From UBA11524 sp964464815 (lineage in GTDB: Bacteria; Bacillota; Clostridia; Christensenellales; Aristaeellaceae), in assembly GCA_964464815.1 (NCBI GenBank), contig CAYXHF010000003.1, positions 42,626 through 106,625 on the forward strand: a stretch of DNA of 64,000 bases, written 5' to 3'. Below the pieces are notes generated by a model. It was not told the DNA's origin. It did not search any database and saw only the letters and a list, made by a program, of their open reading frames with translations. Made by a program: the position numbers and the translations under genes. This document shows, in pieces, positions 1 to 8,252 of the stretch; position 1 is the first letter of the stretch, and the number at the start of each line of letters is the position of its first letter.

Positions 1-442
1 AAGGGTAATAGACGCCGGAAAAGTCCTCCATCTGAGACGCGGAGAAGAAATCCTTGCGCACAAAGTGCTTTTTCTTGATGTAGGCATGGAATTCCTTTTC
101 CGCTGCTTCTTTGTCCAGTTGGAAGGGAATCACGCCGTCCGGTTCAAAGGCATCCGAAAGCCGGTCGCTGAGGACAACCGGAGAGTGACAGTAATAGCAG
201 CGTGTAGCCGCCGTGGTGGCATCTGTCACGATTTCTGCGCCGCACATCTGGCAGTGGTAGCTGCGCAGGGAAGCGCTTCCGGGCTTTTGCTGGGCAGCCT
301 CCTGCTGGCGCGCTTCCTGCTCGGCCATTTCCTCGGCGGTATAGCGCTGATTGCAGTAGGGACACTGAAAGCTCTGACTTGCGGGATCAAAGACAAGATA
401 TCCGCCGCAGGAAGGGCATTTGTACGTCAAAACATGACTCAT
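1..442 (-). CDS. Zinc-ribbon protein, TFIIB-type (3' end outside window)
   Basis: Reading leftward from an ATG at 442 the frame stays open to the window edge (147 codons), so the C-terminus is missing. The protein starts MSHVLTYKCPSCGG and carries two CxxC pairs near residues 9-30 (CPSCGG, CPYCN) and two more near residues 70-90 (CQMCGA, CYYCHSP), the pattern of paired zinc ribbons. A GAGGAG ribosome site sits a few bases before the ATG. Many Clostridia carry such zinc-ribbon proteins of unknown function, sometimes annotated as TFIIB-type or PriA-like zinc-ribbon proteins. I assign no function beyond zinc binding. Confidence 0.75.
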   Translation of the reverse strand, partial: MSHVLTYKCPSCGGYLVFDPASQSFQCPYCNQRYTAEEMAEQEARQQEAAQQKPGSASLRSYHCQMCGAEIVTDATTAATRCYYCHSPVVLSDRLSDAFEPDGVIPFQLDKEAAEKEFHAYIKKKHFVRKDFFSASQMEDFSGVYYP

Positions 443-501
443 ATGACTCCTCGCTTTCTATGGCGTGAACGCGCATGAAAATGCAGATACGATTCTGTTT
501 C

Positions 502-530
502 ATTATACCATGCTGAAGATGTTTCTGCAA
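502..530 (-). promoter_or_regulatory. Promoter of the zinc-ribbon gene
   Basis: On the minus strand TTGCAG (525-530) and TATAAT (502-507) are separated by 17 bp, about 60 bp before the ATG at 442. Confidence 0.7.
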
Positions 531-604
531 GGGAATATTTGGGGCGGAAAATGCGTTCGATAGAAGAATTTTGCGAAAAAAGTGCGAAATTTCACATCTT
601 TCCC

Positions 605-633
605 TTGACGGATGGCCCGGAACGTTGTATCAT
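605..633 (+). promoter_or_regulatory. Promoter of the eda-kdgK operon
   Basis: TTGACG (605-610), a 17-bp spacer and TATCAT (628-633). It gives a leader of about 115 nt before the eda ATG, and this leader contains the cre site. Confidence 0.7.
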
Positions 634-701
634 GAGAATGGTTCATGTCGTGTGCGTCAGTTTGATAGGTGAGAAAAGCCTTCTCGCCGTATCGAACAAA
701 A

Positions 702-715
702 TGTAAACGCTTACA
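702..715 (+). promoter_or_regulatory. cre-like operator (CcpA/LacI family)
   Basis: TGTAAACGCTTACA matches the catabolite-responsive element consensus TGWAARCGNTWNCA at every position. It lies about 60-75 bp downstream of the predicted start of transcription, a position that would act as a roadblock. A pathway-specific LacI-family repressor could use the same site. Confidence 0.75.
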
Positions 716-755
716 AGGACGCGCCGACAACCTCTCAGAGAAAGGACGATGTATC

Positions 756-1712
756 ATGGAATTTCTGGAGAAGCTGTCGCTGGCAGGTCTTGTGCCTGTC
801 ATCGCTATCAATGATGCGGACGACGCTGTGCCGCTGTGCAAGGCGTTGGCAGATGGCGGCCTGCCGGTCGCTGAAATCACGTTCCGCACTGCTGCTGCGG
901 AGGAATCCATCCGCCGCGTGCATGAGGCCATGCCGGAGGTGCTGCTGTGCGCCGGTACGGTGCTGACGACGGAACAGGTCGATCGTGCGGTGAACGCCGG
1001 TGCGGCGGCCATCGTTTCTCCGGGCCTGTCGCCGGATGTGGTGAAGTATTGTGTGGATAAGGGCATCCCGGTTTGCCCGGGCACGGCCAATCCCTCGGAT
1101 GTGCAGATTGCCATTCAGCATGGCCTGAAGGCTGTGAAGCTGTTCCCGGCGGAGGCTGTTGGCGGTCTGAAGCTCATCAAGTCCATGGCGCCGGTGTATC
1201 CGGATATGAAGTTCATGCCCACGGGTGGCATCAACGAAGCGAACATGCTGGAATACCTGGCATTTGATAAGATTCTGTGCTGCGGTGGTTCCTGGATGGT
1301 GCCCAAGGATGCAGTGGCCGCAAAGGACTGGAAGCGCATCACCGAGCTGACGCGTTCTGCGGTGGACAAGATGCTGGGCTTTGAAGTGCGCCACATCGGC
1401 CTGAATTGCGCGGATGCGGAAAGCTCTATGGAGACGGCGAAGAAGATTGCCGCGCTCATGGGCTGGCCGATTAAGGAAGGCAACTCCTCCAATTTCGTCG
1501 GCACGGGCTATGAAATCATGAAGAAGCAGGGTCGCGGCGCGAATGGTCATATTGCCATTGGCACCAATAGCGTTGCCCGCGCGAAGTGGCATCTGGAGCA
1601 GCGTGGCTTCAAGTTCATTGAGGATTCTGCGGTCATCAAGAATGGCAAGCTGACGGCCATTTATCTGGAAGATGAAATCGGTGGCTTTGCGTTCCACCTG
1701 GTTCAGAAGTAA
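756..1712 (+). CDS. eda: KDPG/KHG aldolase with C-terminal VOC-like domain
   Basis: Bifunctional 2-keto-3-deoxy-6-phosphogluconate / 4-hydroxy-2-oxoglutarate aldolase, 318 aa, cleaving KDPG to pyruvate and glyceraldehyde 3-phosphate. Residues 1-205 are the TIM-barrel aldolase: E40 in the AEITFRT motif and the Schiff-base lysine K128 in KLFPAE are present. From about residue 208 a second domain (FEVRHIGLNCAD to the end) resembles a glyoxalase/VOC-type fold. The usual enzyme is about 210 aa, so this is a fusion. The start is the ATG at 756, after GAGAAAGGA, rather than the upstream in-frame ATG at 669. kdgK follows 38 bp later behind its own AGGAGG site. The VOC domain has no assigned role and could bind a metal or a sugar acid. 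Confidence 0.93.
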   Translation: MEFLEKLSLAGLVPVIAINDADDAVPLCKALADGGLPVAEITFRTAAAEESIRRVHEAMPEVLLCAGTVLTTEQVDRAVNAGAAAIVSPGLSPDVVKYCVDKGIPVCPGTANPSDVQIAIQHGLKAVKLFPAEAVGGLKLIKSMAPVYPDMKFMPTGGINEANMLEYLAFDKILCCGGSWMVPKDAVAAKDWKRITELTRSAVDKMLGFEVRHIGLNCADAESSMETAKKIAALMGWPIKEGNSSNFVGTGYEIMKKQGRGANGHIAIGTNSVARAKWHLEQRGFKFIEDSAVIKNGKLTAIYLEDEIGGFAFHLVQK

Positions 1713-1750
1713 GGAAGAGAATCATATTTATTACAGGAGGGTTAAATACA

Positions 1751-2785
1751 ATGGGTAAGATTGTTACGTTTGGTGAAATCATGCTGCGCCTGAAGTCTCC
1801 GGCTTATGAGCGCTTCTTCCAGAGCCCGACGCTGGAGGCTACCTTCGGTGGCGGCGAAGCCAATGTGGCTGTTTCTCTGGCGAACTATGGCTTGGACGCG
1901 GCTTTCGTGACCGTGCTGCCGAAGAACGACATTGGCGAAGCCTGCATCCGTGAACTGCGTGGCTTTGGCGTGGACACCACCAAGATTGTTCGCAAGGATG
2001 GCCGTATGGGCATCTACTACCTGGAGACTGGCGCTGTGCAGCGTCCGTCCAAGGTGATTTATGACCGCGCTGGTTCTGCTATCTGCGAAGCCAAGCCCGG
2101 TGACATCGACTGGGATAGCGTCTTTGAGGGTGCAACCTGGTTCCATCTGACTGGCATCACGCCCGCTATTTCTCAGGGCGCGGCGGATCTGTCTCTGGAG
2201 GCTGTGAAGGTTGCCAAGGAAAAGGGCATCCATGTGTCCTGCGACCTGAACTACCGCAAGAACCTCTGGAAGTATGGCAAGGACGCTAAGGAAGTCATGA
2301 CCGAGCTGGTGAAGTATGTGGACACCGTCATCGCCAATGAGGAAGACTTCCAGAAGTCCCTGGGCCTGAAGGCTGAGTCTCAGAGCGACGTGGAAGAGGG
2401 CGAGCTGAACATCGAAAACTACAAGGCAATCGCTTCTCTGGCCATGGAGAACTATCCCAACATCAAGCGCGTGGCCATCACCCTGCGCGAAAGCAAGTCC
2501 GCCAACCACAACGACTGGCGCGCCTGCCTGTACAACGGCAAGGACTTCTTCCTGTCCCGTAAGTACAGCATCACCGACATTGTGGACCGCGTTGGCGGTG
2601 GCGACTCCTTCGGTGGCGGCCTGATCTACGGCCTGAACACCTATGAGGATGAGAAGACTGCACTGGAATTCGCTGTGGCGGCCTCCTGCCTCAAGCACAC
2701 CATCATTGGCGACTACAACCGTGTGTCTGTTGCCGAGGTGGAAAGCCTCATGAAGGGCTCCGGCACGGGCCGCGTGCAGCGCTAA
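1751..2785 (+). CDS. kdgK: 2-keto-3-deoxygluconate kinase (PfkB family)
   Basis: 344 aa ribokinase-fold kinase that phosphorylates KDG to KDPG, the substrate of the aldolase encoded just upstream. The PfkB features are present: an N-terminal GGGEANVAV sugar-contact segment (about residues 33-41) and the C-terminal VGGGDSFGGG signature with the catalytic base D285. AGGAGGG precedes the ATG. The eda-kdgK pair is the lower half of hexuronate (pectin or alginate-type sugar acid) catabolism. No uxu or kdu genes are in view. Substrate is inferred from the pairing with eda; other PfkB sugar kinases share the same motifs. Confidence 0.9.
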   Translation: MGKIVTFGEIMLRLKSPAYERFFQSPTLEATFGGGEANVAVSLANYGLDAAFVTVLPKNDIGEACIRELRGFGVDTTKIVRKDGRMGIYYLETGAVQRPSKVIYDRAGSAICEAKPGDIDWDSVFEGATWFHLTGITPAISQGAADLSLEAVKVAKEKGIHVSCDLNYRKNLWKYGKDAKEVMTELVKYVDTVIANEEDFQKSLGLKAESQSDVEEGELNIENYKAIASLAMENYPNIKRVAITLRESKSANHNDWRACLYNGKDFFLSRKYSITDIVDRVGGGDSFGGGLIYGLNTYEDEKTALEFAVAASCLKHTIIGDYNRVSVAEVESLMKGSGTGRVQR

Positions 2786-2902
2786 TCGGCTGCTGAAGTC
2801 CGGCGGAATCAACGATTGAAGCGGACGAATCCATCGGCACATGTGCGCGAAAAGCGACAAGAAAAGTTCCGAAAATTTGCGCAATTACATTTGAGAATCC
2901 TC

Positions 2903-2931
2903 TTGACACAAATGTTTTCTCTGCGTATAAT
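2903..2931 (+). promoter_or_regulatory. Consensus promoter for a non-coding RNA
   Basis: Perfect TTGACA (2903-2908), 17-bp spacer and perfect TATAAT (2926-2931). No credible ORF with a ribosome site follows, so it most likely drives the structured RNA starting near 2938. Confidence 0.85.
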
Positions 2932-2937
2932 GGGTAC

Positions 2938-3140
2938 AGGGGAGATGCTCCTGGGGTGTCTGACAGCACGCTGGTTTTCCCCACATTTCAAAAAATGGAG
3001 TCCGAGTCCATAGTTCGGCTATGTCATGCCCCCGTTGCAAAACGCCAGGGGAAGGCAGATGCAGGCGGCAGGACACCTACCTGCTTTAACAGCGGGTGAA
3101 AAGCAAGCTGTGCATCGTCACCTTGGGAGCATCTTTTCTT
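2938..3140 (+). ncRNA. Structured non-coding RNA, about 200 nt, family not assigned
   Basis: The transcript predicted from the consensus promoter has complementary ends: 2943-2958 (AGATGCTCCTGGGGTG) pairs along all 16 positions, with three G-U pairs, with 3119-3134 (CACCTTGGGAGCATCT). TTTTCTT follows immediately, as at an RNA 3' end. Inside, a stem at about 2970-2982 pairs with about 3047-3058, an apical CATAG-TTCGG-CTATG hairpin lies near 3010-3025, and a second hairpin lies near 3060-3085. Long terminal pairing, about 200 nt length and a very strong promoter fit stable RNAs such as 6S RNA or the clostridial raiA-type RNA. I do not recognise the conserved cores of SRP RNA, tmRNA or RNase P RNA. 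Confidence 0.6.
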
Positions 3141-3158
3141 AATGATGGATGAAACCTG

Positions 3159-3206
3159 AAGGTCAGGGATGGCAAGTCAGAAAGACTGCACTCTCTGACC
3201 TTTTTT
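3159..3206 (+). terminator. Rho-independent terminator candidate before map
   Basis: AAGGTCAG (3159-3166) pairs with CTGACCTT (3195-3202), followed by a T run to 3206. The loop is long (28 nt), so it is moderate. It would end transcripts reading out of the RNA gene. Confidence 0.45.
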
Positions 3207-3243
3207 CATGCGAATGTGGCAAAGAAGCCGGAAAGGAATCCAG

Positions 3244-4140
3244 ATGAATATACCGCAATTTGTGTTTCAACACCTGCCGGGCAGAAACGATGCCTGCTGG
3301 TGCGGCAGTGGGCGCAAGTATAAGAGCTGCCACGCATCCTTTGATCAGCAGATTGCTGCCTTGGCGGCGAAGGGACACAGCGTCCCGACGCACAAGCTGA
3401 TTAAAACGCCGGAGCAGATTGCCAAGATTAAGGAAAGCTGCAAAATCAACGTGGCCGTGCTGGATGAGATTGCGCGTCAAATCCATGAGGGCATGAATAC
3501 CGCAGAAATTGATCGCCTGGTGTACACGATGACGCATGATATGGGCGGCATTCCGGCACCGCTGAATTATGAGGGGTATCCTTATAGCGTCTGCACCTCT
3601 GTTAACGAGCAGGTGTGCCACGGCTTTCCGTCGGAAAAGGTGGTGCTCAAAGCGGGCGACATTGTGAATGTGGACTGCTCCACAATTCTGGATGGGTATT
3701 TTTCCGACTCGTCGCGCATGTTCTGCATTGGGGACGTATCGCCGGAAAAGCAGAAGCTGGTGCAGGTGACGAAGGAATGTGTCGAGCTGGGTCTGGAGCA
3801 GGTCAAGCCATGGGGTTTCCTTGGTGACGTGGGACAGGCGGTCAACGACCACGCGAAGGCCAATGGCTATCAGGTGGTGCGCGAAATCGGTGGACACGGC
3901 TGCGGACTGGAATTCCATGAAGACCCGTGGGTCAGCTTTGTGAGTACCCGTGGGACGGAAATGGCGCTGGCGCCCGGCATGGTGTTTACCATCGAACCGA
4001 TGGTGAACATGGGTACAGCGGAGGTATGCACGCATCCGGGCAATACGTGGGAAATCTTCACGCAGGATGATAAGCCCTCGGCGCAGTGGGAAATCATGGT
4101 TTTGGTGACGGAAACCGGCCATGAGGTGCTATGCTGGTAA
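3244..4140 (+). CDS. map: Methionine aminopeptidase type I with N-terminal SEC-C zinc motif
   Basis: 298 aa cytosolic enzyme removing the initiator methionine. Residues 12-30 form a SEC-C motif (GRNDACWCGSG, with C18, C20, C29 and H30), the ribosome- or partner-binding zinc element found on some long MetAPs. The pita-bread catalytic domain follows, with all five metal ligands D144, D155, H218, E251 and E283. The ATG at 3244, a few bases after AAAGGA, is preferred to the in-frame ATG at 3208, which lies in the terminator tail and has no ribosome site. It is a single-gene unit followed directly by a palindromic repeat. Confidence 0.93.
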   Translation: MNIPQFVFQHLPGRNDACWCGSGRKYKSCHASFDQQIAALAAKGHSVPTHKLIKTPEQIAKIKESCKINVAVLDEIARQIHEGMNTAEIDRLVYTMTHDMGGIPAPLNYEGYPYSVCTSVNEQVCHGFPSEKVVLKAGDIVNVDCSTILDGYFSDSSRMFCIGDVSPEKQKLVQVTKECVELGLEQVKPWGFLGDVGQAVNDHAKANGYQVVREIGGHGCGLEFHEDPWVSFVSTRGTEMALAPGMVFTIEPMVNMGTAEVCTHPGNTWEIFTQDDKPSAQWEIMVLVTETGHEVLCW

Positions 4141-4150
4141 ACAACAAATT

Positions 4151-4314
4151 ATACTAATTTGCATCTAACCCATGACATTCGCACAGCGGATTCTTCCGCC
4201 CTGGCTTTGCTTCGTTCCGCTCGTGCGTACATCCAGTACGCCTCGCTGCACTCAGCTTTGCCAGAACGAAAAATCCACTATGCTCGGTGCCATGTTTTAG
4301 ACGTAAATTAGTAT
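4151..4314. repeat. MITE-like palindromic element with inverted termini
   Basis: The 164-bp segment begins ATACTAATTTGCATCTAA (4151-4168) and ends with the near-inverse TTAGACGTAAATTAGTAT (4297-4314). The two roughly 80-bp halves align as an imperfect palindrome centred on GCGTAC-ATCCA-GTACGC near 4225-4242, so the whole element can fold into one long hairpin. It starts 10 bp after the map stop codon and has no ORF. A shortened copy of its ends lies at 12798-12826, which shows it is a dispersed family. Confidence 0.75.
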
Positions 4315-4360
4315 CAAAAAGCAATGCCGCTCGGACGAATGTGTTCGGGCGGCATTGCTT
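4315..4360 (-). terminator. Terminator of cls
   Basis: A 12-bp perfect stem, AAGCAATGCCGC (4319-4330) with GCGGCATTGCTT (4349-4360). On the minus strand the right arm is followed by TTTTTG, placing it 20 bp beyond the cls stop codon. Confidence 0.85.
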
Positions 4361-4380
4361 GTCTGGAAATGTGCGGTTTG

Positions 4381-5958
4381 TTACATCAGTGGTGCAATGG
4401 CTTTGAGCAGCGCACCGGTGAGTTTCATGGAAAACTTGTCGTTTTTCAGCTTCTCCTTTGTCATGCGGCGGCACTGGCGAAGTGTCTGCTGGAAGTCGTT
4501 TTCGATGTCCTTGATGCAAGGTACGTCCAACATGTAGGCGGCGCACTCAAAGTGATGGTACAGGCTTCTGTAGTCCAGATTGATGGTGCCAACAACTGCC
4601 TCCACGTCATCGGCCACAAAGACCTTGGCATGCACGAAGCCGGGCGTGTATTCGCTGATTTTGACGCCCGCGGCAAGCAAGGAGGCGTAGTGCGTGTGTG
4701 CCAGCGCGAAGGCGTACTTCTTGTCCGGAATGCCCGGGAGAATCAGATGCACGTCAACACCGCGTTCAGCCGCATATTGCAGGGCCGTCTCCATGTTGTG
4801 GTCAATGATCAGGTAGGGCGTCATGATGTGTACATAGCGCTTGGCGCGGTAGAGAATGTCCATATAAACGCGTTCACCGACCTTGTTACCATCCAGCGGA
4901 CAGTCGGAGTACGGCAGGACAAAACCTGGTGCACCCTTGACCGGCTTGGTGGGATAGGCCAGGAAGCGCGCACCGTCCATCACATGCTCATCAATGGCCC
5001 ACATGTTCAGGAACATCAGTGTGAAGCTTCTGGCCGCCTGACCACGCAGCATGATGGCGGTATCCTTCCAGTGACCGAAGCGTTCCACACGGTTAATATA
5101 CTCGTCGGAGAGATTCACGCCGCCAGTGAAGGCAACGCTACCGTCGATGACTGCAATCTTGCGGTGATCACGATAGTTGTAATGCGTGGAGACAAACGGC
5201 TGCACAGGTGCGAACATCTTGCATTTAATGCCAAGCTGACGCATCTGCTCCGGAAAGCGGTGCGTCAGGTGGCTGAATTCGCATGTGCCGTCCACCAGCA
5301 CGCGCACCTCAACGCCTTCTTGTACCTTCTCCACCAAAATGTCGCGAATCTGCCCCCACATTTCGCCTTCCTCGATGATGAAGTATTCAAGGAAGATAAA
5401 GTGCTTTGCCTTTTTGAGTTCGGTCAGCAGGGCCGCGAATTTCTCCTCGCCAATCGGGAAATACGTGACAGCAGTGTTTTCCCAGACGGGATAGCAGCCG
5501 CTGCTACTGACGTACTTCGCCAGTCCGGCAATGCGCGGGTCACGCTGCTGCAAATGCAGCTGCGCATCGTTATGGGCGCGCAGCTCGCTGCGACCTTCGC
5601 GGATGAGCTGTGTGGAGCGCTTCTTGAGCAGACGATGGCCGAAATCACTCTTCGTGTATACGTAGAAGAGTGCGCCGAAAATGGGCGCGATGGTGAAGAA
5701 AATCAGCCAAGTAAGCTTGGCGGTCGGATCACCCTTGTCATTGAGCAATACCACCACCATGATGGCGCTGAACAAGACTGTTCCACCAAACACATGCGGA
5801 ATAAATTCGGCCGCGGCGCGGAAGAGAAAAATCATCAGGAACAGCTGGCATAAAAAGAGCAGCAAAATCAGGCCAAAGCGACTGAATACGGCCTGATGCA
5901 GTTTATTTTTGCCCTTGCGAAGCAGGTGCTTACCGCGCCCGCCTTCACGAAATTTCAT
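4381..5958 (-). CDS. cls: Cardiolipin synthase (phospholipase D family)
   Basis: 525 aa membrane enzyme that condenses two phosphatidylglycerols into cardiolipin and glycerol. Two hydrophobic segments occupy about residues 20-80 (the N-terminal membrane hairpin of bacterial Cls). Two PLD catalytic HKD motifs follow: HYNYRDHRKIAVID near residue 260 and HAKVFVADD near residue 442, each with the expected H, K and D. Length fits the family (480-520 aa, slightly long). GAGGAGG stands before the ATG. Monocistronic, with its own promoter and terminator. Confidence 0.93.
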   Translation of the reverse strand: MKFREGGRGKHLLRKGKNKLHQAVFSRFGLILLLFLCQLFLMIFLFRAAAEFIPHVFGGTVLFSAIMVVVLLNDKGDPTAKLTWLIFFTIAPIFGALFYVYTKSDFGHRLLKKRSTQLIREGRSELRAHNDAQLHLQQRDPRIAGLAKYVSSSGCYPVWENTAVTYFPIGEEKFAALLTELKKAKHFIFLEYFIIEEGEMWGQIRDILVEKVQEGVEVRVLVDGTCEFSHLTHRFPEQMRQLGIKCKMFAPVQPFVSTHYNYRDHRKIAVIDGSVAFTGGVNLSDEYINRVERFGHWKDTAIMLRGQAARSFTLMFLNMWAIDEHVMDGARFLAYPTKPVKGAPGFVLPYSDCPLDGNKVGERVYMDILYRAKRYVHIMTPYLIIDHNMETALQYAAERGVDVHLILPGIPDKKYAFALAHTHYASLLAAGVKISEYTPGFVHAKVFVADDVEAVVGTINLDYRSLYHHFECAAYMLDVPCIKDIENDFQQTLRQCRRMTKEKLKNDKFSMKLTGALLKAIAPLM

Positions 5959-6020
5959 TGCTGTGTAACCTCCTCGGGGTTGTCAATGTAACCACCATAA
6001 TGTGTGAAAACATCAGGTTT

Positions 6021-6049
6021 ATCGTACCTTTTTTCCTCTTTTCTGTCAA
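6021..6049 (-). promoter_or_regulatory. Promoter of cls
   Basis: On the minus strand TTGACA (6044-6049) and TACGAT (6021-6026) with a 17-bp spacer, about 60 bp before the cls ATG. It faces the galT promoter. Confidence 0.7.
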
Positions 6050-6065
6050 GTACTTCACAAGGGAA

Positions 6066-6094
6066 TTGACAGAAAATTTGTTTTCCGGTATAAT
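6066..6094 (+). promoter_or_regulatory. Promoter of galT
   Basis: Perfect TTGACA (6066-6071) and TATAAT (6089-6094) spaced by 17 bp, giving a short leader before galT. Confidence 0.85.
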
Positions 6095-6146
6095 ACGTGT
6101 GATTAGGTTCATGAAAAACGTGGAGGAAGAAAGGTTGGAAATATAT

Positions 6147-7682
6147 ATGTCTTGGGAGAAACGCGTATCACAGGCCATTGAAGATTTGCTGACATACGCG
6201 GTGACAAAGGGACTGATTGAGCAGCTCGATCGTCCCTATTATCGGAATTTGCTGCTGGATGTGCTGAATTTGGATGCGCCGGAGGAGGATACGGTGGCCA
6301 TGACGGCTGTACCCGAAACGGCGACGCAGCTGCTGAAGACGCTGTGTGATTTGGCGGTGGAGCGTGGCCTGGTGGAGGATATGTCCTATGCGCGCGACCT
6401 GTTCAGCACGCGCTTGATGGGTCTGCTGACGCCGTCTCCAAAGCAGGTGCGGGAAACCTTCCGTGCCCAGATGGCGCAGGGACAAGCGCAGGAGGCGACC
6501 GAGACGTTCTATCAGATGTGCCGCAGCTGCGACTACATCAAGGTCGATGCCATTGCGCAGAACGTGCGCTATTTCGCGCAGAGTCCGGTGGGTGAATTGG
6601 AAATCACCATCAATCTCTCCAAGCCTGAAAAAGACCCGCGGGAGATTGCCAAGCTCAAGAATGCGCCCAGCGTTGGATATCCCAAGTGCATGCTGTGCGT
6701 GGAGAACCCCGGCTATCGCGGCCGCAGCAACTTCCCGGCGCGTCAGAACCATCGTGTTGTGCCGATGCAGCTGGCAGGGCAGGATTGGTATTTGCAGTAT
6801 TCGCCGTATGCATATTATCCGGAGCATTGCATTGTCTTCAACAGCCAGCATGTGCCGATGCGCATTTCGCGCGGCACGTTTGAGCGCCTGTTTGACTTTG
6901 TGAAGCAGCTGCCGCACTATATGCTGGGTTCAAATGCGGATTTGCCCATCGTCGGTGGTTCGATTCTGAATCACGACCACTTCCAGGGCGGCCGCTACAG
7001 CTTCCCGATGGATCAGGCGAAGGTGCGCTGTCAGTTGCAGAGCGCTGTGCCGGGTGTGGAGGCGGCGTTGCTTGACTGGCCGATGTCCACGATTCAGCTG
7101 ACGGGCAAGGACGAAACGGCACTGGTGGACGAGGCAAGCCGCATTCTGGATGCGTGGCGTGCCTACAGCGATGAAGCATGCGACATTCTGGCGGAAACGG
7201 ACGGAACGCCGCACAACACTATCACGCCCATCCTGCGCAAGAAGGGCGACGTGTATTGCCTGAACTTGGTGCTGCGCAACAACCGCACCAGCGATGAGCA
7301 TCCGCTGGGCATCTTCCATCCGCATGCGCCGTTGCATCACATCAAGAAGGAGAATATTGGCCTGATTGAGGTGATGGGCCTGTTCATCCTGCCGGGTCGC
7401 TTGAAGAAGGAGCTGGCGGAGCTGGCCGCATATCTGACGGGCGAACGCGAACTGGTACGTCCGGACGAAAGCGATGCATCCTACAAGCATTACGATTGGC
7501 TGACGGATGTGGTGGCCCGCAACGGCCTCTGCAAGACGACGGAGGAAGCGGAACAGCTGCTGCGCGATGAGGTGGCGCTTGTCTGTGCGCAGGTGCTTGC
7601 GGATGCAGGCGTCTACAAGCAGGACGAAAACGGAACGGCTGGGTTCCTGCGCTTCATGCAGACCCTTGGCTATCAGAAATAA
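6147..7682 (+). CDS. galT: UDP-glucose--hexose-1-phosphate uridylyltransferase
   Basis: Leloir-pathway enzyme moving UMP from UDP-glucose to galactose 1-phosphate. At 511 aa it matches the long Gram-positive GalT family (about 500 aa) rather than the 350-aa E. coli type. Recognisable segments are YPKCMLCVENPGYRGR, NHDHFQGGRY and GIFHPHAPLHHIKKENIG (near residue 390). The ATG at 6147 gives MSWEKRVSQAIEDLL; an in-frame TTG at 6135 is also possible and sits at a better distance from GGAGG (6122-6126). The much earlier in-frame ATG at 5958 precedes the promoter and is rejected. No galK or galE lies in the window. Confidence 0.93.
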   Translation: MSWEKRVSQAIEDLLTYAVTKGLIEQLDRPYYRNLLLDVLNLDAPEEDTVAMTAVPETATQLLKTLCDLAVERGLVEDMSYARDLFSTRLMGLLTPSPKQVRETFRAQMAQGQAQEATETFYQMCRSCDYIKVDAIAQNVRYFAQSPVGELEITINLSKPEKDPREIAKLKNAPSVGYPKCMLCVENPGYRGRSNFPARQNHRVVPMQLAGQDWYLQYSPYAYYPEHCIVFNSQHVPMRISRGTFERLFDFVKQLPHYMLGSNADLPIVGGSILNHDHFQGGRYSFPMDQAKVRCQLQSAVPGVEAALLDWPMSTIQLTGKDETALVDEASRILDAWRAYSDEACDILAETDGTPHNTITPILRKKGDVYCLNLVLRNNRTSDEHPLGIFHPHAPLHHIKKENIGLIEVMGLFILPGRLKKELAELAAYLTGERELVRPDESDASYKHYDWLTDVVARNGLCKTTEEAEQLLRDEVALVCAQVLADAGVYKQDENGTAGFLRFMQTLGYQK

Positions 7683-7686
7683 TCAT

Positions 7687-7727
7687 AAAAAGCAGCTGGC
7701 GGAGAAAAACTCTGCCAGCTGCTTTTT
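7687..7727. terminator. Bidirectional terminator between galT and the fRMsr gene
   Basis: Perfect 14-bp stem AAAAAGCAGCTGGC (7687-7700) and GCCAGCTGCTTTTT (7714-7727), with U runs on both strands. It serves the two convergent genes. Confidence 0.9.
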
Positions 7728-7739
7728 ATCGGAAACGTG

Positions 7740-8237
7740 TCAAAGAAGGCCTTTGGAGAAGTCAGTTGCGGCGCACAGGGCGTCTACAAACGTACAAAGC
7801 CCTTCGGCGTCCTCGGCGTCAAAACGGCACAGAAGTGGCGAATCAATGTCCAGCACGCCATACAGCACACCTTGCTGCATCAACGGGATAACGATTTCAG
7901 AACGGGAGGCCTGATCACAGGCGATATGTCCCGGGAAGCGCGATACGTCCTCCACACGCTGCAAACACTTAGTAGCGGCGGCTGTTCCGCAAACGCCACG
8001 ACCGAGTGGAATCTGCGTGCAGGCGGTTTTTCCCTGAAACGGCCCAAGATGCAGCATATTGCCTTGCAGGAGGTAAAAGCCAGCCCAGTTGATGTCCGGC
8101 AGCGCCTCATACAGTAGCGCGGCGGCGTTTGACAGCGTGGATAGCAGCAGGGAATCCTCCGCAAGGGCGGTAATCTGCTGCTGGAGCAAGGGGTACAGCG
8201 CCGCTTTTTCCTGCGGAAAGAGTATTTCCTGATGCAT
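7740..8237 (-). CDS. Free methionine-(R)-sulfoxide reductase (GAF domain)
   Basis: 165 aa, a single GAF domain of the fRMsr family, which reduces free methionine-R-sulfoxide in the cytosol. The family cysteines are present: C83 in GRGVCGTAA, C91, and C107 in FPGHIACDQASRSEIV, the last being the conserved catalytic block. It lies 15 bp downstream of the hemolysin III gene in the lexA operon, suggesting co-expression of an oxidant-repair enzyme with the SOS regulator. Confidence 0.9.
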   Translation of the reverse strand: MHQEILFPQEKAALYPLLQQQITALAEDSLLLSTLSNAAALLYEALPDINWAGFYLLQGNMLHLGPFQGKTACTQIPLGRGVCGTAAATKCLQRVEDVSRFPGHIACDQASRSEIVIPLMQQGVLYGVLDIDSPLLCRFDAEDAEGLCTFVDALCAATDFSKGLL

Positions 8238-8252
8238 GGGTGCGCCCTCCTG

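Noticed and set aside
735..1697. 320-codon ORF antisense to eda
   Set aside because: It mirrors the codon structure of eda, has no ribosome site and no recognisable domain, while the plus strand is a clear aldolase.
4324..5853. 509-codon ORF antisense to cls
   Set aside because: Shadow of a GC-biased gene; its start lies inside the cls terminator and the translation has no family features.
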